Shown in pieces: positions 15,332-28,132 of a stretch of DNA of 37,121 nucleotides. The stretch is from GBS-DC sp037442365 (GTDB lineage: Bacteria; Armatimonadota; Fimbriimonadia; Fimbriimonadales; GBS-DC). Each line of letters begins with the position of its first letter. The stretch's first letter is position 1. The position numbers and the translations under genes are program-made. The notes beneath the pieces are model-generated. The model had not been told where the DNA came from and did no database searches. It worked only from the letters and a program-made list of their open reading frames with translations. The DNA is taken from the NCBI GenBank assembly GCA_037442365.1, contig JBBIQK010000028.1, positions 1 to 37,121 on the forward strand. The letters are read 5' to 3'.

Positions 15332-15351
15332 GGGCGCACGGCGGTGCGTCC
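15332..15351. repeat. Short palindrome, possibly REP-like
   Basis: GGGCGCAC, loop GGCG, GTGCGTCC (one G-T pair) sits exactly between the HsdS and HsdR remnants, within GTAGGGGCGCACGGCGGTGC. Similar GTAGGGGCGnnC palindromes are dispersed repeats in many large bacterial genomes. Only one copy is in this window. Confidence 0.35.
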
Positions 15352-15352
15352 G

Positions 15353-15590
15353 ATGGCGGTGGTGCGCTGGATGGTGGGCGAACTGCAAAGGGGGATGGAC
15401 TCTGCACAGGCGGAGCAACTGGCGCACGCAGTGGAGCCTGATTCAGCAGTATCCGCATTGGGCAACCAGCGTCCAACAGGAGCGCGAGCTGCGCAAAAAC
15501 CTCTATAAAGCGCTTATGGCGTGCGGCGTTCAGGAGGTTGTGGAATGGGCAGAAGGAATACTGGAGTTGCTACGGAAGGCGCAAGCGTGA
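15353..15590 (+). pseudogene. C-terminal remnant of type I restriction subunit (HsdR-like)
   Basis: One frame from 15353 reads MAVVRWMVGELQRGMDSAQAEQLAHAV; at about 15428 the sense passes to another frame reading QWSLIQQYPHWATSVQQER, RELRKNLYKALMACG, and VVEWAEGILELLRKAQA to TGA 15590. This helical ending resembles the C-terminus of type I (or similar) restriction subunits, and its place right after the HsdS remnant supports that. The helicase/nuclease part is gone. Assignment is from pattern only. Confidence 0.55.
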
Positions 15591-15895
15591 ACACCGCCTC
15601 GCCGCTGGGCGAGGCGGTCGCAAGTGTTATTCTCGTTGCAGAGGCGCGCGCGTGGGCGCGACGCATCGGCGTGGAGGAACGCCTGCGTGAAATTCATATA
15701 CGCCCCATGCATCGCAAATGGGCGAGCGTCTCCACGCGCGGACGCTTGACCCTTAGCCGCGACCTGCTGACTCAGCCCGCCACGTTCCGAGCGCAGGTGC
15801 TTGTGCATGAGCTGGTGCATCTGAAACTGGGCAACGGCTCCCACGGGCGGCTGTTCCGGGCGCTGGTGCGCGCCTACCTGGATAGTCCCGAATAG
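15587..15895 (+). CDS. Small SprT/YgjP-like zinc metallopeptidase
   Basis: 102 residues with VLVHELVHLKLGNGSHGRLF: HELVH supplies two zinc ligands and the catalytic Glu, and the His nine residues on is the likely third ligand, as in YgjP/SprT-like (M48-related) domains. It is shorter than YgjP (about 165), containing essentially the minimal catalytic domain. GTG 15587 overlaps the stop of the preceding remnant (GTGA) and has GGAAGG upstream, so it may once have been part of that operon. The protein is cytoplasmic. No promoter element is visible directly upstream, so how it is now expressed is unclear. Confidence 0.78.
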   Translation: MNTASPLGEAVASVILVAEARAWARRIGVEERLREIHIRPMHRKWASVSTRGRLTLSRDLLTQPATFRAQVLVHELVHLKLGNGSHGRLFRALVRAYLDSPE

Positions 15896-15928
15896 CCTGC
15901 AACACGCGACGCCGCCCCCAACAATCAG

Positions 15929-15936
15929 GGTACACT
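15929..15936 (+). promoter_or_regulatory. Extended -10 of photolyase gene
   Basis: GGTACACT ends 6 nt before ATG 15943; no ribosome site lies between. Confidence 0.6.
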
Positions 15937-15942
15937 CCTGCT

Positions 15943-17470
15943 ATGCGCCATCTGGTGCTGATACTGGGGGATCAACTGGATCGTCGCTCCGCTGCGCTAG
16001 ACGGGTTTGACCCCGCCTGCGACGCCGTGTGGATGGCGGAAGTCGCCGAAGAGGCGACCCATGTGTGGAGCCATAAGGCGCGGATTGCCATCTTCCTCAG
16101 CGCAATGCGCCATCACCGCGACTGGCTGCGCCAGCAGGGCTACACGGTACACTACCATGCGCTGGACGACCCCGACAACGGCGGCCGCTTCGCGACGGAG
16201 CTTGCCTGCGCCGTGCGCACGCATCAGCCCCAGAAACTTATCGTCGTCGAGCCGGGCGAGTACCGCGTGCTCCAGAGCCTGCAGCAGACCGCGCGCGAGC
16301 TGGGCGCGCCGCTCGAAGTGCGTCCCGACCGACACTTCCTTATCACGGTAGACGATTTCAAACAACACGCCGCCGCCCGCAAGCAGCTGCGCCTGGAGTT
16401 TTTCTACCGCGCGATGCGCCAGCGCACAGGCATCCTGATGGAAGGCAAGCAGCCCGTCGGCGGCGCGTGGAACTACGACGCCGAGAACCGCCAGTCGTTC
16501 GGCAAGGCGGGTCCTGGACTCGTGCCCCCGCCCGTGCGCTTTCCGCCCGACGCTATCACGCAGGAGGTCATCCGCCTGGTGGAGACGCGATTCCCCAACC
16601 ATCCGGGCAGCCTGCGCGACTTCGATTGGGCGGTCACGCCTGAAGACTCCGCACGCGCGCTGGACGATTTCATCGAGAACCGCCTGCCGCACTTCGGCGC
16701 GTATCAGGACGCGATGTGGACGGGCGAGCCATACCTGTATCATTCGCGTCTGTCGTCGGCGATTAACCTCAAACTGCTCGACCCGCGCATCGCCATCGAG
16801 CGGGCAGTGGACGCCTACTATCAGAAGCGCGCGCCCCTGCAGAGTGTGGAGGGCTTCGTGCGGCAATTGTTGGGCTGGCGCGAGTATATTCGCAGCGTCT
16901 ACTGGCTGCATATGCCCGACTATCTGGAGCGCAACGCGCTGCACGCCGACGCCGACCTGCCCGACTTCTACTGGACAGGCGCGACCGACATGAACTGCCT
17001 GCGCGAAGTGGTGGGGCAGACCCTGCGCTACGGCTTCGCGCACCACATCCAGCGGCTGATGGTCACAGGACTGTACGCGCTGCTACTAGGCGTACACCCC
17101 AAGCAGGTGCATGCATGGTATCTGGCGGTCTATGTGGACGCGGTGGAGTGGGTGGAGCTGCCGAATGTGTACGGCATGTCGCAGTTCGCCGACGGCGGGC
17201 TGATAGCGTCCAAGCCGTATATCGCCAGCGGCAAGTACCTGCAGCGGATGAGCAACTACTGCGCGGGGTGTCGCTACAAGCCCGACCGCGCCGTCGGCGA
17301 GGACGCCTGCCCCTTCACGACGCTTTACTGGGACTTCCTGATGCGCCATGAGTCGCTGTTTGAGAACCACCCACGATTGGGGCAGCAGGTGCGCAACCTG
17401 CGTCGGCTGAGCGAGTCGGATCGCGCGGCGATTCGGGCGCAGGCGGCGCGCCTCAGGTACAATTCGCCCG

Positions 17471-17478
<8 letters not shown>
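15943..17478 (+). CDS. Cryptochrome/photolyase, Fe-S (PhrB-type, probable 6-4 photolyase)
   Basis: 511 residues of the deoxyribodipyrimidine photolyase-related (FeS-BCP) family. The N-terminal antenna domain starts RHLVLILGDQLD. The FAD domain includes LLGWREYIRSVYW, GFAHHIQRLMVTG and YVDAVEWVELPNVYGMSQFADGG. Four cysteines, 352, 440, 443 and 456, match the spacing of the [4Fe-4S] ligands of Agrobacterium PhrB (350, 438, 441, 454). These enzymes repair pyrimidine (6-4) photoproducts by light-driven electron transfer from FAD. The mRNA is probably leaderless. It overlaps mnmG by 8 nt. Confidence 0.92.
17456..17463 (+). promoter_or_regulatory. Extended -10 of mnmG inside photolyase gene
   Basis: GGTACAAT lies in the last codons of the photolyase gene, ending 7 nt before ATG 17471. 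Confidence 0.55.
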
Positions 17479-19327
<1,849 letters not shown>

Positions 19328-19335
19328 TAGCCGCG

Positions 19336-19800
19336 ATGCCGAGCGATTATCTGCCGTTGCTGATTCTGTTCGTGATTGCCGCCGTGATTGCGGCGGTGAT
19401 GGTCGGCGGCTCGTGGCTGCTGGGACCCAAGCGCCCCTCGCTGGCGAAAGGCTCGCCCTACGAGTGCGGCATCACCCCCGTCGGCAGCGCGCGCGAGCGA
19501 TTCCCCATTCACTTCTACCTGACCGCGATGCTGTTCATCATTTTCGATGTGGAGATTGCCTTCCTGTATCCGTTTTTCGTGGCGGTGCGCGAGATGCCGC
19601 CCGACACGCGCCTGTTCGCCGTCGGCGTGGTGGGCGTGTTCACCCTGCTGTTGCTGGTGAGCTTCCTGTACGAATGGAAGAAGGGCGCGCTGGACTGGGA
19701 AGATCCTGTGGAGCATCGGCGGCTGAAGCCTGAACCCGCGCCCGCCCTGAACGCGCCCCCGACCGAACCCGTCGCCGCACTCCCAGGAGAGAACCGATGA
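19336..19800 (+). CDS. nuoA: NADH-quinone oxidoreductase subunit A
   Basis: 154 residues with three membrane helices (about 7-29, 60-82, 95-115). The conserved loop KGSPYECGITPVGSARERFPIHFYL and FDVEIAFLYPFFV identify NuoA, which lies at the junction of the membrane and peripheral arms of complex I near the quinone site. The C-terminus is extended by about 30 Pro/Ala-rich residues beyond the family end at EWKKGALDW. The gene overlaps nuoC by ATGA. Normally nuoB lies between the two. Confidence 0.94.
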   Translation: MPSDYLPLLILFVIAAVIAAVMVGGSWLLGPKRPSLAKGSPYECGITPVGSARERFPIHFYLTAMLFIIFDVEIAFLYPFFVAVREMPPDTRLFAVGVVGVFTLLLLVSFLYEWKKGALDWEDPVEHRRLKPEPAPALNAPPTEPVAALPGENR

Positions 19801-20381
19801 GCGAGCGCATCGAGTACCAGAAGATTGCCGCGCAGTACCCCGACGCCGTCGAGGAAGTGTACGAGTTTCGCGGCGACACATGGCTGTATATCCGCAAGGA
19901 GCGGCTGCTGGAGGTTTGCCGCCTGCTGCGCGATGACCCTGAGCTGGGCTATCTCTACATCAGCGACATCACCGCGCTGGACTGGTTGCCCTACTGGGAG
20001 AGGGGCGAGAAGCCCAAACGCTTCGAGGTGGTTTACAACCTCTATTCGCCCGTGAGTTTCCAGCGCATCTTTCTGAAGGTGCGCGTGGACGCGGGCGAGC
20101 GCGTGCCCTCCGTGACGGGCGTCTGGGAGGGCGCGAACTACCCGGAGCGCGAGGTGTACGACATGTTCGGCGTCCCGTTCGAGGGGCATCCGAACCTGAA
20201 GCGCATCCTGATGCCCGACGACTGGGTGGGGCATCCGCTGCGCAAGGACTTCCCGCTGGGCGGCGAGGAAATCCCCTTCGCGCAGGACACCTGGGGACCC
20301 TCGATTGAAGACAAAACGCATCCGCATGCGGGCGAGTCGTTCGAGGGGCTGACTGGCTCCGAGCCTGTGAGTGGGCGTTGA
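19797..20381 (+). CDS. nuoC: NADH-quinone oxidoreductase subunit C
   Basis: 194 residues, the 30-kDa subunit of the peripheral arm of complex I. Diagnostic blocks are DITALDW, RFEVVYNLYS, GANYPEREVYDMFGV and FEGHPNLKRILMPDDWVGH then PLRKDFP. The last ~35 residues (after FPLGGEEIPFAQ) are a loose tail. ATG 19797 overlaps the nuoA stop, so translation is coupled. No nuoD follows; the next gene is a restriction enzyme, so the remaining complex I genes must be elsewhere. Confidence 0.94.
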   Translation: MSERIEYQKIAAQYPDAVEEVYEFRGDTWLYIRKERLLEVCRLLRDDPELGYLYISDITALDWLPYWERGEKPKRFEVVYNLYSPVSFQRIFLKVRVDAGERVPSVTGVWEGANYPEREVYDMFGVPFEGHPNLKRILMPDDWVGHPLRKDFPLGGEEIPFAQDTWGPSIEDKTHPHAGESFEGLTGSEPVSGR

Positions 20382-20399
20382 GCCTGCCTGTGGTCGGAT

Positions 20400-21077
20400 A
20401 TGAGCGTTATCGAGATAGATTTGGTGCAGGAATATGTCCAGCTGCGCGTGCAGCATGCTCCGAGAGACGCATGGGCAGAGCTGAAACAGAGATACCTGAA
20501 CGTGTATCGTCAGAAAAAACCATCGGGCGATGCGGAGCAATCGTGGAAATCGGCTTCGGGACGCGCGTTCGAATCGATAATTTTGCAAGAGTTTACCGCC
20601 CAACTATCGGGAAACACGAGACTCGCCGCGACGCGATGGAACAGCCTCCCACGCGCGCTCAAAGAGCCCTTAAGTGAACGACTATGGATACGTGGCGAAC
20701 TGCAATCGGTCACAGCGGAGTCGGAAGTTGACATCACTGCATATGAGGTTGATGCAAACCAGACGCCCCAGCGTATTATCGCCGTCTACAGCTGCAAGGT
20801 TTCCTTACGCGAGCGTTTTCAGCAGGATCTCTACTGGGCGGAACGCTTTCGTGGACGGGGCATTCGGTTCTGCTTCATCACACTCGATAATGATGGCGTT
20901 CTCACAAAAGCGTCCAGTCAGGGTGAACTGTCTTCGAAACAGGCGCGTATGTCGATAGCCCTCTACGACAGGATATACCTCTTCTGTGAAGAATCAGAGA
21001 TTCAGCACTACAGGCGCGTTTTTCGCAATATAGACCGTCTGATAGAGGATCTAGAGCGATGGCGGGAGCAAGGTTAG
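20400..21077 (+). CDS. Type II restriction endonuclease (BsaWI-like)
   Basis: 225 residues. A PD-(D/E)XK core can be traced: Glu58 in SGRAFESIIL, Asp111 in SEVDITAYE, and SCK (131-133) in IIAVYSCKVSLRERFQ with QDLYWAERF after it. The SCKxSLRER stretch resembles BsaWI-type enzymes, which cut WCCGGW, but the target here is unknown. The gene overlaps the methyltransferase gene by 19 nt and is visibly less GC-rich than nuoC or mnmG, which suggests horizontal transfer. No clear Shine-Dalgarno or GGTA element precedes ATG 20400; it may be read from the nuoA promoter. Confidence 0.68.
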   Translation: MSVIEIDLVQEYVQLRVQHAPRDAWAELKQRYLNVYRQKKPSGDAEQSWKSASGRAFESIILQEFTAQLSGNTRLAATRWNSLPRALKEPLSERLWIRGELQSVTAESEVDITAYEVDANQTPQRIIAVYSCKVSLRERFQQDLYWAERFRGRGIRFCFITLDNDGVLTKASSQGELSSKQARMSIALYDRIYLFCEESEIQHYRRVFRNIDRLIEDLERWREQG

Positions 21078-22381
21078 AGGCGCCAGCGGAGGTTGTCGAG
21101 AGCCTGTTCGCGGGCGCGACGCCAGACCACTCGTGGGCGTTCGCGCATCTGACCCAGGCGCAGACGAGCTACGCGACGCATGGCTACCATCGCTACCCCG
21201 CCAAGTTCATTCCCCAGCTGGCGGCGCGCCTGATAGAGGTATATTCACGCGCGGGTGACACCGTGCTGGATCCGTTTATGGGGTCTGGCACAACGCTGGT
21301 GGAGGCGCGGCGGCTGGGACGACCGAGCGTGGGGGTGGACATCAATCCTGTGGCGCACCTTGTGGCTGAGGCGAAGGTACGCGCCCTCGAACCAGACTTG
21401 CTGGACGAAGCCATTGCGTGTGTGCGCGCCCGCGTCGATTCGCCTTTGCAGCCGTCGCTGTTCGGTGTGGAGCCGCTGCCTGATAATGCAGACCGCTGGC
21501 ACGAGCGACTGCGCTACTGGTTCCGCGAGGATGTGCTGGACGCTCTGAATCGTATCCAGCGCAGCTACGAAACGCTGGAAGATGCCGTGCAGCCCTTCTT
21601 TCGGTGCGCCCTCTCGCACACGCTGAAGCCCGTCTCGTGGTGGCACGATCGGAGCGTGAAGCCCATGCGCAAGATGGACAAGCCCCTCCCTGACCCGACG
21701 CTTGTGTTTTTCCGACATGTGAAGCGGATGGCGCGCGGCAACCGCGAGTACTGGCAGGTCCTGCACGCCGCGCACACCCACGACACGCCCGCAGAGTGCT
21801 ATTGCACGGACGCGCGCGCCCTGCCTCTGCCCGATCAGTCGGTAGACCTCATCGTCACCTCGCCGCCCTATGTCACTAGCTACGAGTACGCCGACCTGCA
21901 CCAGCTGAGCGCGCTCTGGTTTGAGATGACGACCGACCTGCGGGCGTTCCGTCAGCGGTTTATCGGACGCTCCAACGGCGTTCACGAGCCTGCGGGCGCG
22001 ATGCGCTCGCCGCTGGCGGAGCGGATTGTCGAGCAGCTTCGCCTCGTGAACTCCCGCAAGGCGCGCGAGGTCGCCCTCTATTTCGCCGAGATGTACGCCT
22101 GTTTTGCGGAGTGGCGGCGCGTGATGCGCACGGGCGGACGCGCCTGCATCGTGATTGGCAACACGCACCTGCACGGGGTGGAAGTGCAGAACGCGCAGGT
22201 GTTCGCCGAGCAGCTGGCGACGCTGGGCTTTGTGCTGGAGCGGGTCATCCTGCGCGAAATCCCCAGCAAAATCCTGCCCCGCACGCGCGACCGACAAACG
22301 GGCAAGTTCGCCCGAACGCAGGCGGCGGACTACATCGCTTACCCGACGGAGTATATCCTCGTGGCGCGGCGAGCAGGATAG
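21059..22381 (+). CDS. Type II DNA methyltransferase, SPPY class (N4-cytosine or N6-adenine)
   Basis: 440 residues. HRYPAKFIPQLA (44-55) and DPFMGSGTT (71-79) form the AdoMet-binding motifs X and I; VGVDINP is motif II; TSPPY (267-271) in SVDLIVTSPPYVTSYEYADL is the catalytic motif IV. The order X-I-...-IV with about 190 residues between suggests a recognition domain in the middle. Ser in SPPY is common in N4-cytosine enzymes but does not decide the base. It pairs with the overlapping endonuclease upstream to make a complete type II system. If the system is BsaWI-like, methylation would protect a CCGG-type site. Confidence 0.88.
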   Translation: MAGARLEAPAEVVESLFAGATPDHSWAFAHLTQAQTSYATHGYHRYPAKFIPQLAARLIEVYSRAGDTVLDPFMGSGTTLVEARRLGRPSVGVDINPVAHLVAEAKVRALEPDLLDEAIACVRARVDSPLQPSLFGVEPLPDNADRWHERLRYWFREDVLDALNRIQRSYETLEDAVQPFFRCALSHTLKPVSWWHDRSVKPMRKMDKPLPDPTLVFFRHVKRMARGNREYWQVLHAAHTHDTPAECYCTDARALPLPDQSVDLIVTSPPYVTSYEYADLHQLSALWFEMTTDLRAFRQRFIGRSNGVHEPAGAMRSPLAERIVEQLRLVNSRKAREVALYFAEMYACFAEWRRVMRTGGRACIVIGNTHLHGVEVQNAQVFAEQLATLGFVLERVILREIPSKILPRTRDRQTGKFARTQAADYIAYPTEYILVARRAG

Positions 22382-22394
22382 CTTTTGGTGGGTG

Positions 22395-23627
22395 TCACGG
22401 CGCGACCTGCAGCCAGTCGTCCCAGCGAGTCGCGCGTGCGAGCGCGGTGTTGCTGTACCGCCCCAGATAGCTGCCCGAATCGGGATAGTAGATCGACAGC
22501 CCGTAAGAGTGAAACACGCGCGAGTCGGCGCGCGTGTCGCGGTCGTTCGCAATCACTGCCTGCTGGAGCGCGGCGTGCAGCGCGTTCACACGCTGGCTCA
22601 GCTCGGCGTCGGCGGTGTATTGTTTGATGAGTTCCGCTGCGCGCCACAGGTCGCGATATTCAGGATAGGTCGAGTAGTTTTGCGCGTCCTGTCGGGCGCG
22701 GGCGAGCGCGTTCACATACAGCGTGCGCTTCGCCATCAGGCTCTCCGAAAGCGCGTCCAGCGCGCTGGCAACCGCCTCTAAGCGCGCAGCGTCCACCGCC
22801 GACTGCGTGATGTTGCGGTAAAACGGGTAGTTCTGGTGATACCAGCTCACAAAGACGCGCGGGATGGCGCTCGCCCACTGCGCGGGGGCAATATCGGAGT
22901 TGTCCATCAGCGGCTTGAGAATCTCCTGGTACGGGTAGCCCTCGCCCGGAGGACTTTCCTCCGAGCCGACAATGTAGCGGGCGATTTCGCGGCACTCGTA
23001 GGCGACTTCCAGCATCTGCATCAGCGAGGCGTCAAAGAGCAGCACATCCATGCGCGGGTCAGCGGAGCTGGGGCGGACGGCGGTCGGCAGCTCCCAGATT
23101 TTGATGCTGGTGCCCAGCTCATCGTCGAACGACACGGCGCGCCCGCGAAACGCCGCGCGCGAGCGCCAGCCTGACCCGTGGTTCCAGATGACCAGCGCGT
23201 AGCGATCGGCGGGGTAGTTTGCGCGCGCCCAGCGCACAAACTCGCGCAGGGTCTCCGCGCTGCCCATATCGACGCCCTGCCCCAGATCCTCCAGCAGGCG
23301 CGAGTTGATACGCTGCGAGTCCGTATCATACTGAATCAGGTAGCGGCGCGTGCCCGTCCAGCTCCCCGAAGGGGCAAACCGCGCCGCGCGCTTCCACTGC
23401 ACCACCACGCGCACATTCGGATTGGTCTGAATCTGCTCCATCTGGTTGATGTTCAGCTCGCTGTAGTCGTCGAGGTCGTTCGCGGCGTTCATGAACACCA
23501 TGACCGTCCATTGCAGTGAACCGCGTCCCCCGGGGGGATTGGGCGTCGCGCGCCCACCGCCGCAGCCTGCCAACCACGGCAATAACAGTAGAGTCAGCCC
23601 AATCAGATTCAACGCGCCTCGTCTCAT
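22395..23627 (-). CDS. Clostripain-like (C11) lipoprotein with Cys-to-Ser change
   Basis: 410 residues from ATG 23627. The signal has the lipobox LAGC, followed by a Gly/Pro linker. The fold matches peptidase C11: TVMVFMNAANDLDDYSELNINQM, then VIWNHGSGWRSR with the catalytic His at about residue 150. In the family the nucleophile is Cys in FDAClM; here it is FDASLMQMLEVAY with Ser201 (codon TCG, read directly). The rest of the motif is intact. It could be an inactive relative, a binding protein, or less likely a serine peptidase. An upstream in-frame start would bury the signal peptide. It ends 13 nt from the convergent methyltransferase gene. Confidence 0.85.
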   Translation of the reverse strand: MRRGALNLIGLTLLLLPWLAGCGGGRATPNPPGGRGSLQWTVMVFMNAANDLDDYSELNINQMEQIQTNPNVRVVVQWKRAARFAPSGSWTGTRRYLIQYDTDSQRINSRLLEDLGQGVDMGSAETLREFVRWARANYPADRYALVIWNHGSGWRSRAAFRGRAVSFDDELGTSIKIWELPTAVRPSSADPRMDVLLFDASLMQMLEVAYECREIARYIVGSEESPPGEGYPYQEILKPLMDNSDIAPAQWASAIPRVFVSWYHQNYPFYRNITQSAVDAARLEAVASALDALSESLMAKRTLYVNALARARQDAQNYSTYPEYRDLWRAAELIKQYTADAELSQRVNALHAALQQAVIANDRDTRADSRVFHSYGLSIYYPDSGSYLGRYSNTALARATRWDDWLQVAP

Positions 23628-23640
23628 CGTTAACCTGAAA

Positions 23641-23648
23641 AGTGTACC
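23641..23648 (-). promoter_or_regulatory. Extended -10 of C11-like gene
   Basis: GGTACACT on the minus strand, 13 nt before ATG 23627, with CAGGTTAACG between. Confidence 0.5.
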
Positions 23649-23766
23649 CGCCGTTAGACGCGCCCAGTGGCGAATGGTTTCCTCACGCACACGCGCCGTT
23701 GGGGGGCTGTCTTACAGAGGAACTTTCGCCGAGAATCATGGTATCTTAAGACGGGGGTTGAATACG

Positions 23767-24942
23767 GTGGACAACGGCAGACCGGGCTACTGGCTATCGA
23801 CCGACTCGTGGGATTTGCACCGCCGAGCCGAGAAGGATCGGCTGCGCCATAACGAGAAGGTCAAAGAGGTCATCAAGCAGAATCTGGGCGAGATTATCGG
23901 GCAGCAGGACATCATCACCGCCGAGGACGGCAAAATCGTCAAGATACCCATTCGCGGGCTGGAGCTGCCCCACATTCGCTACGACCCGCACGGCAAAAAG
24001 GGCGTCGGGCAGGGACCGGGCGGCAGTCAGCCCGGCGATGTGATTGGACGCTCTGGGCAGCAAGGGCAAGGCGCAGGCAAGCAAGCGGGCACAGAGCCCG
24101 GCGTCGACTTCTACGAAGCTGAATTCACTATCGAGGAACTCGTGCAGATGGTGTTCGAAGACCTCCACCTGCCCAACCTGCGCGAGAAGGGCACGAAAGA
24201 CATTCTGGCGGATCAGGTGCGCTTCGATACGATTGCGCGGCGCGGACCCCAGTCGAACATCGACAAAAAACGCACGCTCATCAACGCCTGGAAGCGCAAC
24301 GCCGCCGAAGGCAACCCCGGCTGGGAGATTCGGGAGGAAGACAAGCGCTTCAAAAGCTGGGAGATTGTGCCCGAAAAGCAGCGCAATGCGGTTGTGGTCG
24401 CCATGCGCGATGTGTCGGGCAGTATGGGCGAGTTCGAGGCGTACATCGCGCGGAGCTTCTACTACTGGATGACGCGCTTTTTGCGCACCAAATACACCGC
24501 CACCGAGATAGTGTTCATCACCTGCCACACGGAGGCGAAAGAGGTCGATGAGCATACCTTCTTCTCGGCGGGCGATTCGGGCGGTACGCGCCTCTCCGCC
24601 GCCTACAAGCTCGCGCTCGAAATCCTCGAAAAACGCTACAACCCCCGCGAATGGAACATCTACCCGTTTATGTTCTCCGACGGCTATAACTGGGGCGACC
24701 ATGAGGTGGTGGAGTATATGCGCAAGCTGGTGGAATATTCCAACCTGGTTGGCTACGGCGAGATTGCCAACGACCTGTGGGGCAGTTCGAACGGGCTGGC
24801 GCCGCTGGGACAGGCGATTACCGAAGCGTTTCAGGACGACCCGCGCGTGGTGGTGGTCAAGATTAGCTCCAAAGAGGATGTCTGGCCCGCGCTGAAGCGG
24901 TTTTTCAGCAAGCACCCGGAGATGGCGGCAGCGGCGTGGTGA
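23767..24942 (+). CDS. DUF444 family protein (YeaH/YhbH-like)
   Basis: 391 residues. The N-terminal block DLHRRAEKDRLRHNEKVKEVIKQN (split as a charged helix) and DIITAEDGKIVKIPIRGL, then GVGQGPGGSQPGDVIGR, are characteristic. The C-terminal half has a von Willebrand A-like domain with metal site DVSGSMGEF and PFMFSDGYNWGD. YeaH/YhbH proteins work with the PrkA serine kinase and SpoVR in stress or sporulation; neither is in the window. Start GTG 23767 has a GGGGG ribosome site; TTG 23758, 10 nt after GGTATCTT, is an alternative. It is divergent from the C11-like gene. Confidence 0.86.
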   Translation: MDNGRPGYWLSTDSWDLHRRAEKDRLRHNEKVKEVIKQNLGEIIGQQDIITAEDGKIVKIPIRGLELPHIRYDPHGKKGVGQGPGGSQPGDVIGRSGQQGQGAGKQAGTEPGVDFYEAEFTIEELVQMVFEDLHLPNLREKGTKDILADQVRFDTIARRGPQSNIDKKRTLINAWKRNAAEGNPGWEIREEDKRFKSWEIVPEKQRNAVVVAMRDVSGSMGEFEAYIARSFYYWMTRFLRTKYTATEIVFITCHTEAKEVDEHTFFSAGDSGGTRLSAAYKLALEILEKRYNPREWNIYPFMFSDGYNWGDHEVVEYMRKLVEYSNLVGYGEIANDLWGSSNGLAPLGQAITEAFQDDPRVVVVKISSKEDVWPALKRFFSKHPEMAAAAW

Positions 24943-24992
24943 GAAAGACGCGCACGCCTCACTGCTGACGCTGCTGGCGCAGGACTGCATCA

Positions 24993-25032
24993 GCCCCCCT
25001 TGCCGCAATTCGCCGCAAGAGGGGCGTCGTTT

Positions 25033-25033
<1 letters not shown>
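24993..25033 (+). terminator. Terminator between DUF444 gene and aceA
   Basis: GCCCCCCTTGC and GCAAGAGGGGC form an 11-bp stem with one mismatch and an 11-nt loop, followed by GTCGTTTTC on the plus strand. It lies between convergent genes. Confidence 0.7.
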
Positions 25034-26301
<1,268 letters not shown>

Positions 26302-26382
26302 TCGGTTCTCTCCTCATCCTCGTTGATCGTTCCATGCGCCCCGCGTTGGGCACAGCGCGGGGTAGGCTACCCCGCACAACCT

Positions 26383-27990
<1,608 letters not shown>

Positions 27991-28020
27991 CGGTTGCCTC
28001 CTTCCCGTCGCTGGGTTATA

Positions 28021-28036
28021 GACCGACCGTTCAGTC
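28021..28036. promoter_or_regulatory. Candidate TetR-type operator of aceBA
   Basis: GACCGACCGTTCAGTC is an imperfect 16-bp palindrome (12 of 16 positions symmetric), resembling ACCGAnCGnTCGGT operators of TetR-family regulators of acyl-CoA or aromatic metabolism. It overlaps the predicted +1 (about 28032) of the aceB promoter, where a repressor would act. No regulator gene is adjacent. Confidence 0.5.
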
Positions 28037-28038
28037 AA

Positions 28039-28046
28039 ATTATACC
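28039..28046 (-). promoter_or_regulatory. Extended -10 of aceBA
   Basis: GGTATAAT on the minus strand, about 50 nt before the aceB start and directly next to the palindrome. Confidence 0.62.
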
Positions 28047-28117
28047 CATGCTTCGTCGTCGGTCTGCCTAAAGGATACCTGACCCTGCCTCCGCAGGGGG
28101 CATATGGGGGACTATCA

Positions 28118-28125
28118 GGTATACT
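28118..28125 (+). promoter_or_regulatory. Extended -10 of large TPR gene
   Basis: GGTATACT ends 7 nt before GTG 28133 and 10 nt before ATG 28136. Confidence 0.6.
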
Positions 28126-28132
28126 TCCCAGC

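Noticed and set aside
28084..28097. CCTGC-CTCC-GCAGG hairpin as terminator
   Set aside because: It lies between divergent promoters with a short stem and no T-run, so there is nothing for it to terminate.
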